Assembly: GCA_036873755.1 (NCBI GenBank) | Contig: JAVTVY010045392.1 | Coordinates: forward strand, 124,001-188,000 | Direction: 5' to 3' | Length of the DNA stretch: 64,000 nt | Source: Hanleya hanleyi | Lineage: Eukaryota; Mollusca; Polyplacophora; Lepidopleurida; Hanleyidae | Shown here: piece after piece, positions 13,137 to 24,450 of the stretch | Numbering within the stretch: position 1 is the stretch's first letter | How the letters are laid out: each line of letters opens with the position of its first letter | Notes under the pieces: generated by a model | Database searches by the model: none | Told to the model about the DNA's origin: nothing | Seen by the model: the letters and a program-made list of their open reading frames with translations, nothing else | Made by a program: the position numbers and the translations under genes

Positions 13137-14591
13137 AGTAGTAGGGAAAGGACCAATCTGGTCGCATTGAGGCTCTTTTGTGTGAGGCTGATGACGTCAT
13201 GGATAATGTCACTTCCGGTGCGAGGTCACGTCCGGATCAAAGGTCAAAGAGCACTTCCGGTTACGTGCTATCCGAAGATGACGTGGCTTCCGGTGTCAAT
13301 TGATGCATGCGCAGTCGGTCAGTAGTATTTGGGTGGACGTTTTGGGGTCGAGGTGGGCCATCCTTGGTTTAAATGGTTCGTGTGAGGTGTCATATTGAAG
13401 CGATCGTGGGGTAGCGTCCGATTGAGGTGTCTTGTAATGGAACTGCCATCAATCTGCGCATGCGCAGTCGGGTAGTTGTAGAAAAAGGGCATTTGAATGG
13501 GCGTTTTGAGGCAGAGATGAACCATCCGTGATCTAAATGAGCCGTGTGAGGTGTCATCTGGAAGAACTCGTGGAGTAGAGTCTGACTGTGGTTGCAGTGA
13601 AACTGCCGTCAGTCTAACGCTAGGGAGTAAGTTCCCTAGATTCTGTACCTGGTCCCATACGCAGGCAGTTGAGAGAAAGAAAGATCAACACGTTCACAGA
13701 TGTATTTTAGTATTCCTCCATCACATCACACCCACACTGGGGGAGCCGCGTTGGGTGTGTTTACATAAGAGTATGGCCGAAGATTGACACTCCGAATAGC
13801 GGATTCTGATTGGACAGGAACAACCAAAAATATGTCAAGCGGATAAGAGGGACCCTGACAGATGCAACATAAAATGACGGCCTCTGATTGGACAAGAGCA
13901 GTCGATGATGCATCTGATACACACCATACTGTTATGTAAACACATCCGACGCTACTGCTGCCCGACTGCGCATGCGCGGATTGACAGCACTTCCACTACA
14001 GACCACATCAGCCTGAATCTCTCCCACGAGCACTTCAATATGACACATCACACGATGCATTTGGACAGTAAATGGACCACCTCGACCCGATAATGTTCAT
14101 TCAAATGTCTTTTTTCTACTACTGTCCGACTGCTCATGCGCAGATTGACGGCGACATCAATCTGACTCTACCCGGAAAGGGCTCCAAGATGGCACCCCAC
14201 ACGGCCCGTTTGGATCATGGATGGTCCACCTCGCTCCAAACCAACCGTCTATTCGAATGCCGTTTACTACTGGCGGCACTTCCACTAAAAACCGCCCGAG
14301 TCTGATGTCCCCCCAGGTGCGCTTCAACATGACACCTCACACGAACCATTCAAACATTCTTTCCCTACTACTGCCCGACTGCACATGCGCAGATTGACGG
14401 CAGTTCCACTACAAATCACTCAAGTCGAACGCTATCCCACGAACTTCAATGTGACACCTCACACGGCCCATTTGAACCAGGGATGACCCACTTCAACCCC
14501 AAAACGTCCACCCAAATGCCTTTTTCTAACCGAATGTGACGTCATCAGAGAACAACCTCAATGCGACCAGATAGGTCCGTTTCCTAATACT
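13137..14591. mobile_element. Non-autonomous Polinton-type element nested in the long-TIR element
   Basis: Begins AGTAGTAGGGAAAGGACC and ends with the inverted counterpart (...TAGGTCCGTTTCCTAATACT), so it has AG...CT ends like the complete Polinton downstream. Inside, units of about 150 bp containing CTGCGCATGCGCAG and GGACGTTTTGGGGT run inward in opposite orientation from the two ends. The left flank is TACACT (13131-13136) and the right flank GATACT (14592-14597), a 4/6 match. No gene is present. Confidence 0.65.
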
Positions 14592-15399
14592 GATACTCGC
14601 TGGACTATTAGGAGTAGATTGGGTGAGATTCTGTGGAAGCTAAAATCGCCTTATAATTTCTATAGGTCTAGGCCGTGATTTGCTGGCCTGGATGAACACA
14701 TTTTCATCATTGGTTGCATTCGGTTGCCCTGTTCTGCTCACTGAAAAGGACATTGAACAATCATACACTGGTTTTTTTTAGAAGGAAAATCTCATCATCC
14801 TTAGTCCTGGTTCATCTGACAAAGCCGAACCATGACAGTTTCGAATGCAACGTTGGTTATCTTAAGACGTGCAACACTTTTTTCTCTCTACTACGGCTGA
14901 TGCAAACACAGCTATGAGCTAATAAAGTTGTAATCAATTGGCTAGGTGGAGACGTTACGGTTATGTTCAGCCCCCTCCCCCTGCCTCAATCATTGAGCTC
15001 ATTGGCCCAAGACTACCTTTGAATGAAACTGAGGGCTGTTGCTGGTGCCGTTTAATTTACAGTAGTTGAAAGGCGAATATTTGTGACAGGCGTCCTGGTG
15101 GTGTCGGTTTTCTCATACTTGTTTTATCACTTTCGATGACCAAAACTTGTATTAACAGGGATAATCGGCAGCCATCTTGGCTAATTTTCAATGCCAAATG
15201 AGTGACCTAATCGGACCATCCTTGCTAAGTTTCATTCTAGTATCATAATTTGAACGTTTGCATCTGAAAATCTCTGTTATGCACTTTGAATGTTTACCAT
15301 AGTAAGACAAGCGTTCTGAGAACCTCGTCTTGTGGGATGATCCGCTGAAGCTGCTGCAGTATTCAAAGCATATGTAGAGCAAACTTTCCAAGTACAGGT

Positions 15400-16110
15400 A
15401 TACATGTAAAATTTGCCTAACAAAAACCTTATCATTGGCAAATTACTATGTCGAAACCCTCAAAATTTGAGCAAAAAAATAGTATTTCATCTCATAAATA
15501 GCACAGGCTCATTCGCTCATCATATGAGACATGTTTAACAAGTTTCATAATCATCCAATGAAACCTGACAAATCCAGTTAACTTTTCAGTACATTTTTGT
15601 CTAACAAAAAACACTCTATAATTGGCAAATTAGTAAGTCCAAAGCCTTTTAATTTGGAAAAAAAATTCATCTCATAAATAGCACAGGTACATGCTTTAAT
15701 CATATGAAACATGTGTATCAAGTTTCATAATCATTCAATAAAACCTGACAACTTCAGCAAACTTTTTATGTACACTTTTGCAAAACACAAAACTTGGTCA
15801 TTTTCCATAATTTGGACAAAAATTAATATTTCATCTCATAAATAGCACAGGTAAATCCTTCAATCATAAGAAACAGGTGTAACAAGTTTCATTATCATCC
15901 ACTGACAGCTGACAACAGCAGCAAACTTTCTATGTACAGGTATGCATGCCCACTTTTGCTGAACAAAAAACCTTATCATTTGCCATAATTTGGACAAAAT
16001 TTAAATTTCATCTCATAAATAGCACATGTACATTCTCTAATCATAAGAAACATGTATGCCAAGTTTCATAATCATCCAATGATAGCTGACAATAGTAATC
16101 ATTCGATTTT
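15400..16110. repeat. Tandem repeat, about 180 bp period, four units
   Basis: Each unit contains TTCATCTCATAAATAGCACA, then CAAGTTTCATAATCATCCA and AACAAAAAACCTTATCATT. Units start near 15420, 15600, 15780 and 15960. It lies in the central part of the long-TIR element and has no coding potential. Confidence 0.8.
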
Positions 16111-17868
16111 AACATTGGAGCACTCTAGAATACCTGGGTTGTGCCATAACTCACCCTTTTTGTAAATTTTTTTAGTTTTTTTTTTAAATTTGTTAAACCA
16201 AAAACCTTATCATTTCCAGGGAGGTGATACCGACGACGACTTCCTCTTTCCCCCTCTCACAATATCTCCCCTTCACTTCATATTAAAGGCGAGGTAAATT
16301 TGAATAAATTTGGATGTAGTTTCCATAACGGTGCCACGGTTTGACAATATGGCAGGTGAATTTGAAAAATAAAAAGCATAATCCATGTGTGTGTAGGTTA
16401 GTTGAGGTCTAGTACGTAATCGTATCAAGTTTCAGTGCCGGAAAGAATTACCGGGAAAATTACCTAGGCGGCATTATCCACGGTTCAGTTTTCGATCTGA
16501 GTCTCAATTGGGCATAGTTGAAAAATGCGATAAAATACGTAAGCGTGTCACGTTTGGTGTCAATAATCCTTGACAGTTTGGAACAATTCATTATAATAAC
16601 CACAGAGAGAAGAACAACCCAGTAAAACATACAGGTACATATATATATATATAAAAGAAATGAGATTATAACTAGTATAGTGTTGAAAATACGGGTACAA
16701 AGTAGATCATTCTACCGCCTCATATCAGATCCATATATCTACGAACTTCCCAACCATCCAATCATTTACTCAACTCACACATATGTATGGCAAAGTGACA
16801 CAGATCCCAACAGATAGTACATTTCCCGGGGTGCAGTGAACATACGTGCCAAGTTCCAACATGGGATGAATTACCCATGTGGTATTATCCAGGGTCCAGT
16901 TTTCGACTGAGGCCCTAATTGAGCAAACTGAATAATTAAGCCCGCCGAGACAATCCCCGGAATACACTAAATAGTGCGTGTCACGGTTGGTCCCAAATAC
17001 AACCCTTGTCAGTTCAAACAATCTGTTAACACACAGACAGGAATAATCCATATATATACGTTGCATATTGATCTGTAGTGTTGCAATAGTTGAAATAACG
17101 AAATGGCGACCAACTGGTGTGGATTAGGTCGCAAGACATTCCATTGTGAGGGCTACCTCGGAGCTTAGACATCTTCATTCATCAAATTATGGCAAGAATC
17201 TTTGAGTAAAGGACATTATATAGACATACCAGTTGACGAGTAACTGAGACATAATCTCAGCAGAAGAGGATCGCTAATGCGAAAACTGTAATCACTGATA
17301 ACACAATGCAAACTCGAATTGGTCACACCATGGCGCAACGCTTTTACATTTACATCATCAGTGCAGAAATTATAGAACGTATCGCTGAGAGTACTTGTAG
17401 ATACCAGAATCATTTTTCCCCTGGACAGAAACATATAAATGAACACCAAAATGAATCAAATCGCAAAATTTCATCACTTTCTCTGGCTAAATAAGGTATT
17501 ACTAGGGTCAAATGGCGGCCATCTTGGAAAATAACCGCCATCTTGGATTTCAGTTGATTAACAATATTTCATGGAAATGCGTCCTGCTTAGAATATCCAT
17601 GCCAAGTGTCGTGCTTGTTTCGTCATTTAAACACTTGCATTCAGGAATCTATATTATCCGTATTACAAAGTGTTCCATTAGTGACGAAAATGGCTAATCT
17701 AACACGACCTATTTAGACCCCGTTTCCATGGCAACGGCACCACATTTTGACAGTACTGCAGGTAGATTTGAAAAGCAGAGACCATCAGCTTTAAAATGAT
17801 GTATAATCCATGTGTGTGTAGGGTGGGTGCATTAAGTCGTCTCTGGAGGTGCCCTGACCGCTCGCCTA

Positions 17869-18085
17869 TACTGTGTTGATTTATCCGATAAGCGGCACTG
17901 GGTTTAAATATCCAGTGGACTGGTACTGTGTGTTGAAATACATGAAATGGTATTGCGTCGAATTAATCAATACAAGACCTGACTCTCGTAAATAAATGTT
18001 CAAGTTTGGATTTCTTCAATTGAACTATCTGTGTTTTCGTCTCTATTATATCGGACAGTGAAATTGCCCGATATCCCGGGTTACA
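17869..18085 (+). mobile_element. Putative 3' LTR of Gypsy 1, downstream part
   Basis: Resumes with a degenerate minisatellite unit (GTGTTGATTTATCCGATAAG), then AATAAATG as a candidate polyadenylation signal near 17990, and ends CCCGGGTTACA at 18085. The shared minisatellite unit ties it to 11205-11570 across the inserted element. Confidence 0.4.
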
Positions 18086-20010
18086 TCTCTATAATATTGT
18101 CATCAACGGCAGCTCATACGTTTGAGGAAAAACTGCTGCTTAAATATTCAGGTCGTTACAGATTTTAATCGTATTGTTTCCTGCTCGAGGCTCCATAGCA
18201 ACGACATGTCACAGTCGGTTGAAGTACGGGCGATCTCCGCAGCACGTCTATTAGGTCAACAAATATTTTGCCATAAATTTTGCGCATGTTGCGCACTCTA
18301 TTTTAGCCAAGTGAACATTCCGGTCTTTTTCGAATTCGAAGAGATGGTTTTTTTTAGCGAAATCTTGGTCTGAAAGCCTCCATTCTCCTTTCAATTGTTA
18401 TGCATCGGAGGATATATGCGATGGAGTTAGAATTTTGTGGTTGAGTGAACAGACAGCCTGTGCTGGGACAGACTGAGATGGAGATCGTGTGAAGTGGTAA
18501 TAAACGGTCCCAATCAATGAAAAAGTCGGGACAGGTGCGAACTTCCCTTTCCCCTGGATCGTTGGTTTCCATGCTACGATAAGACACCCTGTTATTCCAT
18601 CATGGTCGCCAGGTGAGTTTAACTGTTATCTGAAAGTTACAATGTCTTTTAGTTTAGTGTAAATACCTGGGATAATGTTTAGTCATATTGTAACCCAAGT
18701 TACACCTAGTGTACAGTATCCAGTATCGGAAATTCATATTTCAGTCCTTTATCGGCACGGGGACCATAAATTAAATTTTATTTTATGATCCCTGATCTGC
18801 CCTACAATATTTCATTCTTTACAAGATACACCTGGTGGAAAGCACAGCGGCTTGCCTCCAGATCGTAGGTCCTAGTATTGTTTAAACTACACCTATGTTT
18901 GGCTCATGTGAATTTCGCAGAGGCTTCTTGTTGGTCAGTTATTAATTATGAGTTGGAGGAAAGTATATATAAATATTAATATCATGATAATTAATAGCTG
19001 ACCAACAACAACAAATCTAAAATTAAGCAAAATCATTGTAAGTTGTTGATATTCTCAATGTAAATGTAGACAATGGTCAGAAATATACATATATGGCTTT
19101 TCTAACTCGTAAATGTGCAGCAGCAGATGCCCTGGTCCCACATGGGCTTCAAGTAGTAAGTCTATTTTGCGTTAGTCCAGGAGCAGAATGTTGAGAAGGG
19201 CTTTTTCGATTTCGTGGTGCACGCCTGCACCAATTGTTGATGTTTTGGACACAATTAAACTTGAATGCAAAGAAAGCAAATAACACCAGCAAATAAAAGA
19301 TATATACACCGTTCATTTACATATTTGGCTGATAAATGGAACCTAGGCACAATCAGATTGGAAATTAAACTGGTCAAACAAAGAGTGAACCTGAATAACA
19401 TTAGCAAACTATCCGCTGTACGGTAATGCGAAAGCTGTTATGCCTAGCTTCTGACCCACAAGCAGGTAGGACGAATTTAGGTAAAAGGGGTAAACAAATA
19501 TATAACAGAAAAGGCTTAATGGGCGGCGGGGGGGGGGGGGGCTGGGTGTCAAATTTGCAGCACAGTGGACAGTGATCACAGAATGAGGTACAAGTCTTTC
19601 AAAATGACAGCTTTTCTACTAACTTAACCAAGAAATAGATGTACACTTGTGTATACATACAGCTTGTGTAAAATTGCCCAGTCATGCCACCTTGGCTCAC
19701 AGGAAACAGAGTTGTATATTAACATGGGATAGGATAAGAGGATTAGATAGGGTGACAGGTATGCAGTGTGTACTTAACGACTTGTTACTTTAGCTCATCT
19801 GATAAGTACCGTATACATAATACAAAGACTAGTGTATTAACATGGTGTAATTAACCCATCACAACCCACAAATAGTAAATGGTTGTCATCGGACAAGGCA
19901 CACAGTCTGATGTTCCACAATAACATGTTTAAACCTTTATGCCTATACATTCATACTTGGAGCAGGAGTCTGCCTTAAAGATAAACCATACATATTTGCT
20001 ATCTTTGCAG

Positions 20011-20150
20011 TGTGCTCAATTAAGCATTTTGAGATTCCCCAAAATGCCAAATTGTGGCGTTGGTAAATGCCTGTTGCCAGCTGAAACTCCCGTATGTCAC
20101 CCCGCTGGCAACAGATGAAGTATCCACTATCTACTCCAAATCAAAACCAA
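20011..20150 (+). pseudogene. Candidate receptor-like exon, copy 1
   Basis: Follows a plausible splice acceptor (TATCTTTGCAG, ending 20010). The frame VNACCQLKLPYVTPLATDEV is kept in both duplicates with mostly third-position differences, unlike the other shared frames. The P-[YH]-[VI]-T-P-x-A-T-D pattern resembles the periplasmic-binding (ANF receptor) ligand domain of glutamate- and guanylate-cyclase-type receptors, but 30 residues cannot settle this. Upstream frames are disrupted, so it is probably a relic exon. Confidence 0.3.
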
Positions 20151-20639
20151 ATCAAAACCTGATAAAACAACAGTGAATGATGCTAGTACTGAATAATATT
20201 TGCAATAATCGGCACAGAATTGCTATTTATTTGTGTGCTCTAAGCGAAAGTAATCTCCACTTTGTGTGTGATGACAAAAGTAGACACAAGAATAAAAGAA
20301 ATCACAAATTGTTTTACATTTTATATACATTTTCATGTATCTGCGTTTGACCTGTCAAACAGAAACATATTCAAATGCTGACGAAATTGACCGATTCTGC
20401 GTCTTGCTCACACCGTACTGTTAGTCCCCGAGACTGGTGGACTGTTGGTCTCTTAGGCCCACCCTTTGTACATGTCATTCGACAAATATATGTAGGTTTA
20501 TTGATTTCGTGGGAAATTGAAACCGTACGACGCCCGGCATTACAGGTTAGTCTTTCTGGGTGCCGTATTCTTGTATTTGCGAGGTTTTCTCAATGTTGAG
20601 ATGTTTACTCCATCAGGCGTCCTCGATGCTCATTCATAA

Positions 20640-20886
20640 ACATCAGATGAGTTATTTGTTTGAGCGGATCTGTCGTCACAGCTCCCGAGCTAGCGTATCT
20701 AAGTCCGCTTAAGCCGGCGCTAGGGGCCGTGTGGATACTTCATAGTCTCCACATGAACATCTACAATAAAAGCGCGGCTAAGATACTAAGGCTACGTCCT
20801 AGAATCCATCGTATTCTCGGGTCTGAATGTGAGGTGCCGATTGAAGCTTTCCTATGGCGTCACATGGTTGCTTTTAGTCGCTACAC
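20640..20886 (+). other. Penelope-like 3' tail fragment, copy 1
   Basis: The block around GCTAGGGGCCGTGTGGATAC, with CCACATGAACATCTACAATA following, has relatives at 54030-54210 and, more distantly, directly after the Penelope-like coding end at 48251 (GCTAGGGGCCGTATGAACCC). It is therefore read as 3' non-coding sequence of that element type. Confidence 0.35.
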
Positions 20887-21645
20887 GCCCATTTTCCCCA
20901 CTTCTTGCAAATCGCTCTAATTTATTGTCTGTATATGGTAGAATTCTGTTGGTGGACTGTTAGTCTCCGAGACCCGCCCTCTAAATGCATCATGGCATTA
21001 AACCGTAAGGGATTAGCTATAGAAGACGTTAGGGCGTTAACCCCATTCCTCCTCTTCCTCCACCACCACCACACACGCACACACAGGTAGCCGGATGGAA
21101 CAAGGCCCTCGTCCCCCCAAAACGCACTACATTGCACCTCCGAATCTCCCCTTTCTCTACTACGCTCGAGTGATCTATAAATAGAACAGGGGTTTTCCCC
21201 AAAAAAATTGATCCTGACAAATAGAGCGATGGCCTGCAAAAACAGGGGTTTTCCCAACAAATCCTCCGTACAATATCCCGGCGTAGAGCGATGACGACAT
21301 CGGGGACCACCAAGTCTCAACATGTTTTATTCCGTGGTGTGAATGCATTTGATACATACACCCACACGTTAGTATTATATAATAGCATGGTACAATCTCT
21401 CACCAAAGGTGAAAACTGCTCTGCTAGGGCGTTGAGGCGTTAGCATAAAACGTTAATGCGTTAGCATACGGCGTTATGGCTTTAAGATAGGGCGGTAAGA
21501 CGTTAATATATGCGTTAAAGCGTTACTGTGCAACTCTCCACAAGATGATAGGGCAAATAAACTGGGTTTCTGCTTTCTCTTCCCGGACACACTCGCGCAC
21601 ACATGCACACGCACAGACACACACACAAGCTACCAAGTAGCCAGC
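20887..21645. other. Repeat-rich private segment of duplication copy 1
   Basis: Absent from copy 2. Contains CA-rich microsatellites (21060-21090, 21590-21635), a GCGTTA-rich patch (21360-21530), and at 21175-21260 a TATA-like CTATAAATAG beside GGGGTTTTCCCC. Frames crossing it are not recognisable genes. Confidence 0.5.
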
Positions 21646-21847
21646 TTGACTCCCCCCCGAGCGCTGCCCACCTTACGCGGCCCATTCGGACTAGCGCACC
21701 TCCGAAACTGTCCTTTTTTCCACTACTACACGACTGCGCATGCGCAGAACGATGTGACTTCCAATAACAGCCACCATAGCCGGACTCTCCCCCGCGAGCG
21801 TTTGCTCACCTCACACGGCCGGTTATTGTAACCAGTAAAATGGTGCG

Positions 21848-21963
21848 TGACAGAAGTGGGATTCGAACCCACGCCCGCATGTGTAGACCAGTATACCCAT
21901 ACCCCGGGAAGGCAATTTCATGGATCTCGAGACTGGCGCCTCAGACCACTCGGCCATCCTGAC
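21848..21963 (-). tRNA. tRNA-Leu-like gene with intron, anticodon CGA, probable pseudogene
   Basis: On the minus strand it starts GTCAGGATGGCCGAGTGG (intact A box), has an anticodon stem CCAGT/ACTGG with a loop reading CT-CGA-G, an insert of about 30 nt at the usual intron position, a B box GGTTCGAATCC and an acceptor 3' side TTCTGTC. The body is that of tRNA-Leu(CAA), but the anticodon is CGA, which would read Ser UCG. One acceptor pair is broken (T2:T71). It sits in a repeat, so a decayed tRNA-Leu copy is the simplest reading. Confidence 0.55.
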
Positions 21964-22056
21964 AAAGGCTGGTCATCGTGGTCATAATGATTCATGGATA
22001 GTGCTTTATTTGTACAATGGATTTACAACATGGCGAAATATAACGAAAAAGGTGCG

Positions 22057-22112
22057 TGTCAGGAGTGGGATTCGAGCCCACGTTCCCACTTAGACCACTC
22101 GGCCATTCTGAC
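22057..22112 (-). pseudogene. tRNA-Leu-derived fragment lacking the anticodon arm
   Basis: Minus strand GTCAGAATGGCCGAGTGG...CTCGAATCCCACTCCTGAC. Acceptor stem, D arm and T arm are present, but the anticodon and variable arms are missing. The flanking sequence (GTGCGTGnCAG on one side, GCTGGTnATnnTGGnCATAATGA on the other) matches that of 21848-21963, so the two arose by local duplication of one tRNA locus. Confidence 0.7.
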
Positions 22113-23967
22113 CAACGCTGGTTATGATGGACATAATGAGTCATATATAGTGCTACACCCCCACGACCCAATCTGTCCAATAGTGGTCCACCTCGACCCA
22201 AAAACGCCCATTCCAATGCCATTTTCTAAAAATTTCCTGTCTGCGCATGCGCACAATAGCCTTACTTCCACTCCACACCCATCCAGCTGGATGCTCCTTC
22301 ACGAGAGCTTCACATTGATATCTCCCACAGCTCAACCGGGCCAATATTGCCCTACGCCACCCGAAAACGTCCATTCCAATGCGTTTTGTTTCCACTGCGC
22401 ATGCGCGCCATAACCCTACTTTCACCACATACTAGTCCAGTCGGATGCTACTTCACGAGAGCTTCACTTTGGTATCTCCTGCAGCCCAATCGGGCCAATA
22501 TTGGCCCACCCAGGCCCCCAAACGTCCATTCCAGTGCCCTTTTCCCACAATTCCCTGTCTGCTCATGCGCGCCATTACGTAACTTCCATTCCATACCCAT
22601 CCAGTTGGATTCCCATCCACAAGTGCTTCAATCTGATACCACACACGACCCAATCGGACCATCTTGACCCCAAAATGTCCACTTCAGCGCTACTTGCACA
22701 GTGCGCATGCGCACGGTAACTTTTCAGCGAAAGTCAACCCATGGCCTCGCGAGACCTCTCCCATCGTGTTCTACAGCTCGAGACAAAGAAAACAGGTGGC
22801 CACACCCCATATCATCAATGTCTATGAGTGGGTTTCCCATTAGGTTTAACATTGAAATAACTGCAGCGTACGGTCTTCTTCAGGGGCAGATAACTCCTGC
22901 TGGGCCGTCACGTGACCGGAAGTGACCTTTGATATTTGACCTTTAACCCGGAAGGGACTTCTGACATTTGACGTTTGACCCGGAAGTGACGTCATCTGTG
23001 ACGTCATCGCCGCGTCACGCCACGTGCCGCAACTCCCTCTCCCTCGATACGACAGAATCGGTGTTTTCCCTACTACCCTACTAGGCTATCTACTATATCA
23101 TCTGTTTGGGGGGTGTTTGGCGATAGGTTAGCCATACGTGGTCCAAATGTGTCGTGCTTGCTACTACTTATTGATGCTCTCGTATTCTAGAATAAGACCA
23201 TTAGACTGGAATGCTGTTCACGTTGATCGATAAAATCATCACGCACATGCTCACTCGGAGAGTAGTAGAGAAAGGGCATTTTTGGAGGCAAGCCTCATGC
23301 GCATGCACCCTTTGAGTCAGTAGCAGAGAAACCGCATGTTCCGCTGTGCTCTTGGGGCTACCCAGCTAACAAGGTTACGTTGTGATAATTGGATTTTCGT
23401 TGTTAAAACTATGTGATTAGTACGTTGTGACAACAGGATTCTTTTGAGTCACAGAAATTACACAAAGTTCCTACAACCATTGTACATGGTGTGGCAATCT
23501 GTTATTGTACGTTCAGCAGCAACAACTACAAGACATAGCTTTGAAAATCTAGGCTCACAAAAATAAATCTGTTGTTTATCTCACTAGAAAGTACTAAGCG
23601 AACCGTGTATCACCTAGAATTGGGACTTTTTGTTATGTCCATTGACGATAACAAAGGAATATATTTGCTTCTAAACTCTAATCTGAAGAGTTTTGGGGAG
23701 CAGTTGTTTGGCAGAGCTAAGTACAATCTTATATTCAGCGCTCTCACAAATTTGCTAACAACGTGTTGGGATAAGGTCATGTTTATCTAGCACCGCCATG
23801 AACGTCCTATAAAATCCAACGTGAATCCCCAGAGATTGAAACTTGGCAAATACTCTCGTCCTCCCGTCATTCATATTTTAGATAATTTCATCAAACGAAT
23901 GTCACACTGTCATGGACCAGAAACCATGCAGAAGCTAATTGACTATATAATCTCTCTATATTGATTC

Positions 23968-24438
23968 ATGGCGGTGGTCCACTTCGTTAAGTCGTTCCGG
24001 CATTACCTCTACGGGAAGAAGTTTCTACTGCGCACCGACCACGGATCTTTGAGGTGGCTCATGAGATTCAAAGAGCCGGAGGGCCAACTCGCAAGGTGGA
24101 TCCAAGCTCTGTCGACCTATCAATTTGACATCGTCCACCGACCGGGCCGTAAGCATCAGAATGCTGACCCGATGAGCAGACGTCCGTGCAAGCAGTGTGG
24201 TCATCCCTCCGAGACCGAAGACGGAGAGACTGCGGCGGCCAGAGCTGTGACCATATCTCTACCCAACGAGGACTTTGCTGCGGCCCAGGCTGCAGACCCC
24301 GAGCTACTTCCGGTGATTGAATGGGTGAAGGCTGGTACCAGACCTCGGTGGGACCTAGTCTGTCAACACAGCGGGGTAACGAAAGCGCTGTGGGGAGCCT
24401 ACGACGCCTTGGCCCTGGAAGGAGACCTCCTAATGTGA
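23968..24438 (+). pseudogene. Gypsy 2 RNase H C-terminal part
   Basis: RNase H end with LLRTDHGSLRWL and the PGRKHQNADPMSRRPC linker, about 157 codons. The N-terminal half with the first catalytic residues is missing. It is separated from the integrase frame only by an in-frame TGA (24436-24438), which could be a CGA-to-TGA transition. Confidence 0.9.
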
Positions 24439-24450
24439 CGTTGGTATGAC

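Larger units (their letters stand above)
11581..17868. mobile_element. Long-TIR DNA element, 6,288 bp, no transposase
   Basis: Imperfect inverted repeats run inward from TAGGCGAGCGG (11581) and CCGCTCGCCTA (ending 17868). The left arm reaches about 12860 and the right arm about 16380, with clear stretches of homology such as the mutually reverse-complementary segments around 11664-11850 and 17620-17790. Flanks are TACTGTAC (11573-11580) and TACTGTGT (17869-17876), a 6/8 match that could be a decayed 8-bp target duplication, as in Mutator- or hAT-type transposition. No open frame inside resembles a transposase, so it is non-autonomous. It interrupts the minisatellite of the Gypsy 1 LTR. Confidence 0.75.
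21650..23076. mobile_element. Polinton-type TIR remnant
   Basis: About four to five units of 120-160 bp carry CTGCGCATGCGCA-type palindromes and CCCAAAACGTCCATTCCAATGC, followed by the TTTTCAGCGAAAGTCAACCC block, the GGGCCGTCACGTGACCGGAAG block and an end reading TTTTCCCTACTAC. Copy 2 of the duplication keeps only the last part (54214-54501) and ends TTTTCCCTACTACT. The same blocks in reverse order and orientation are found at about 61600-62700. No gene is present. Confidence 0.6.
18152..23969 (+). repeat. Segmental duplication, copy 1
   Basis: Homologous along most of its length to 51166-55672 in the same orientation, from CGTTACAGAT to GATTCATG. Identity is high by eye (roughly one difference per 20-40 bases). 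Copy 1 has a private 1.9 kb segment at about 20887-22803. Gypsy 2 begins exactly where homology ends at about 23969. No complete gene was recognised in either copy. Confidence 0.85.

Noticed and set aside
18354..18587. Frame conserved between the segmental duplicates (also 51368-51619)
   Set aside because: Most differences change amino acids and one copy has an insertion; conservation reflects recent duplication, not coding constraint.
20375..20599. Frame conserved in copy 2 at 53700-53924
   Set aside because: Differences are mainly amino-acid changing and no family is recognisable.
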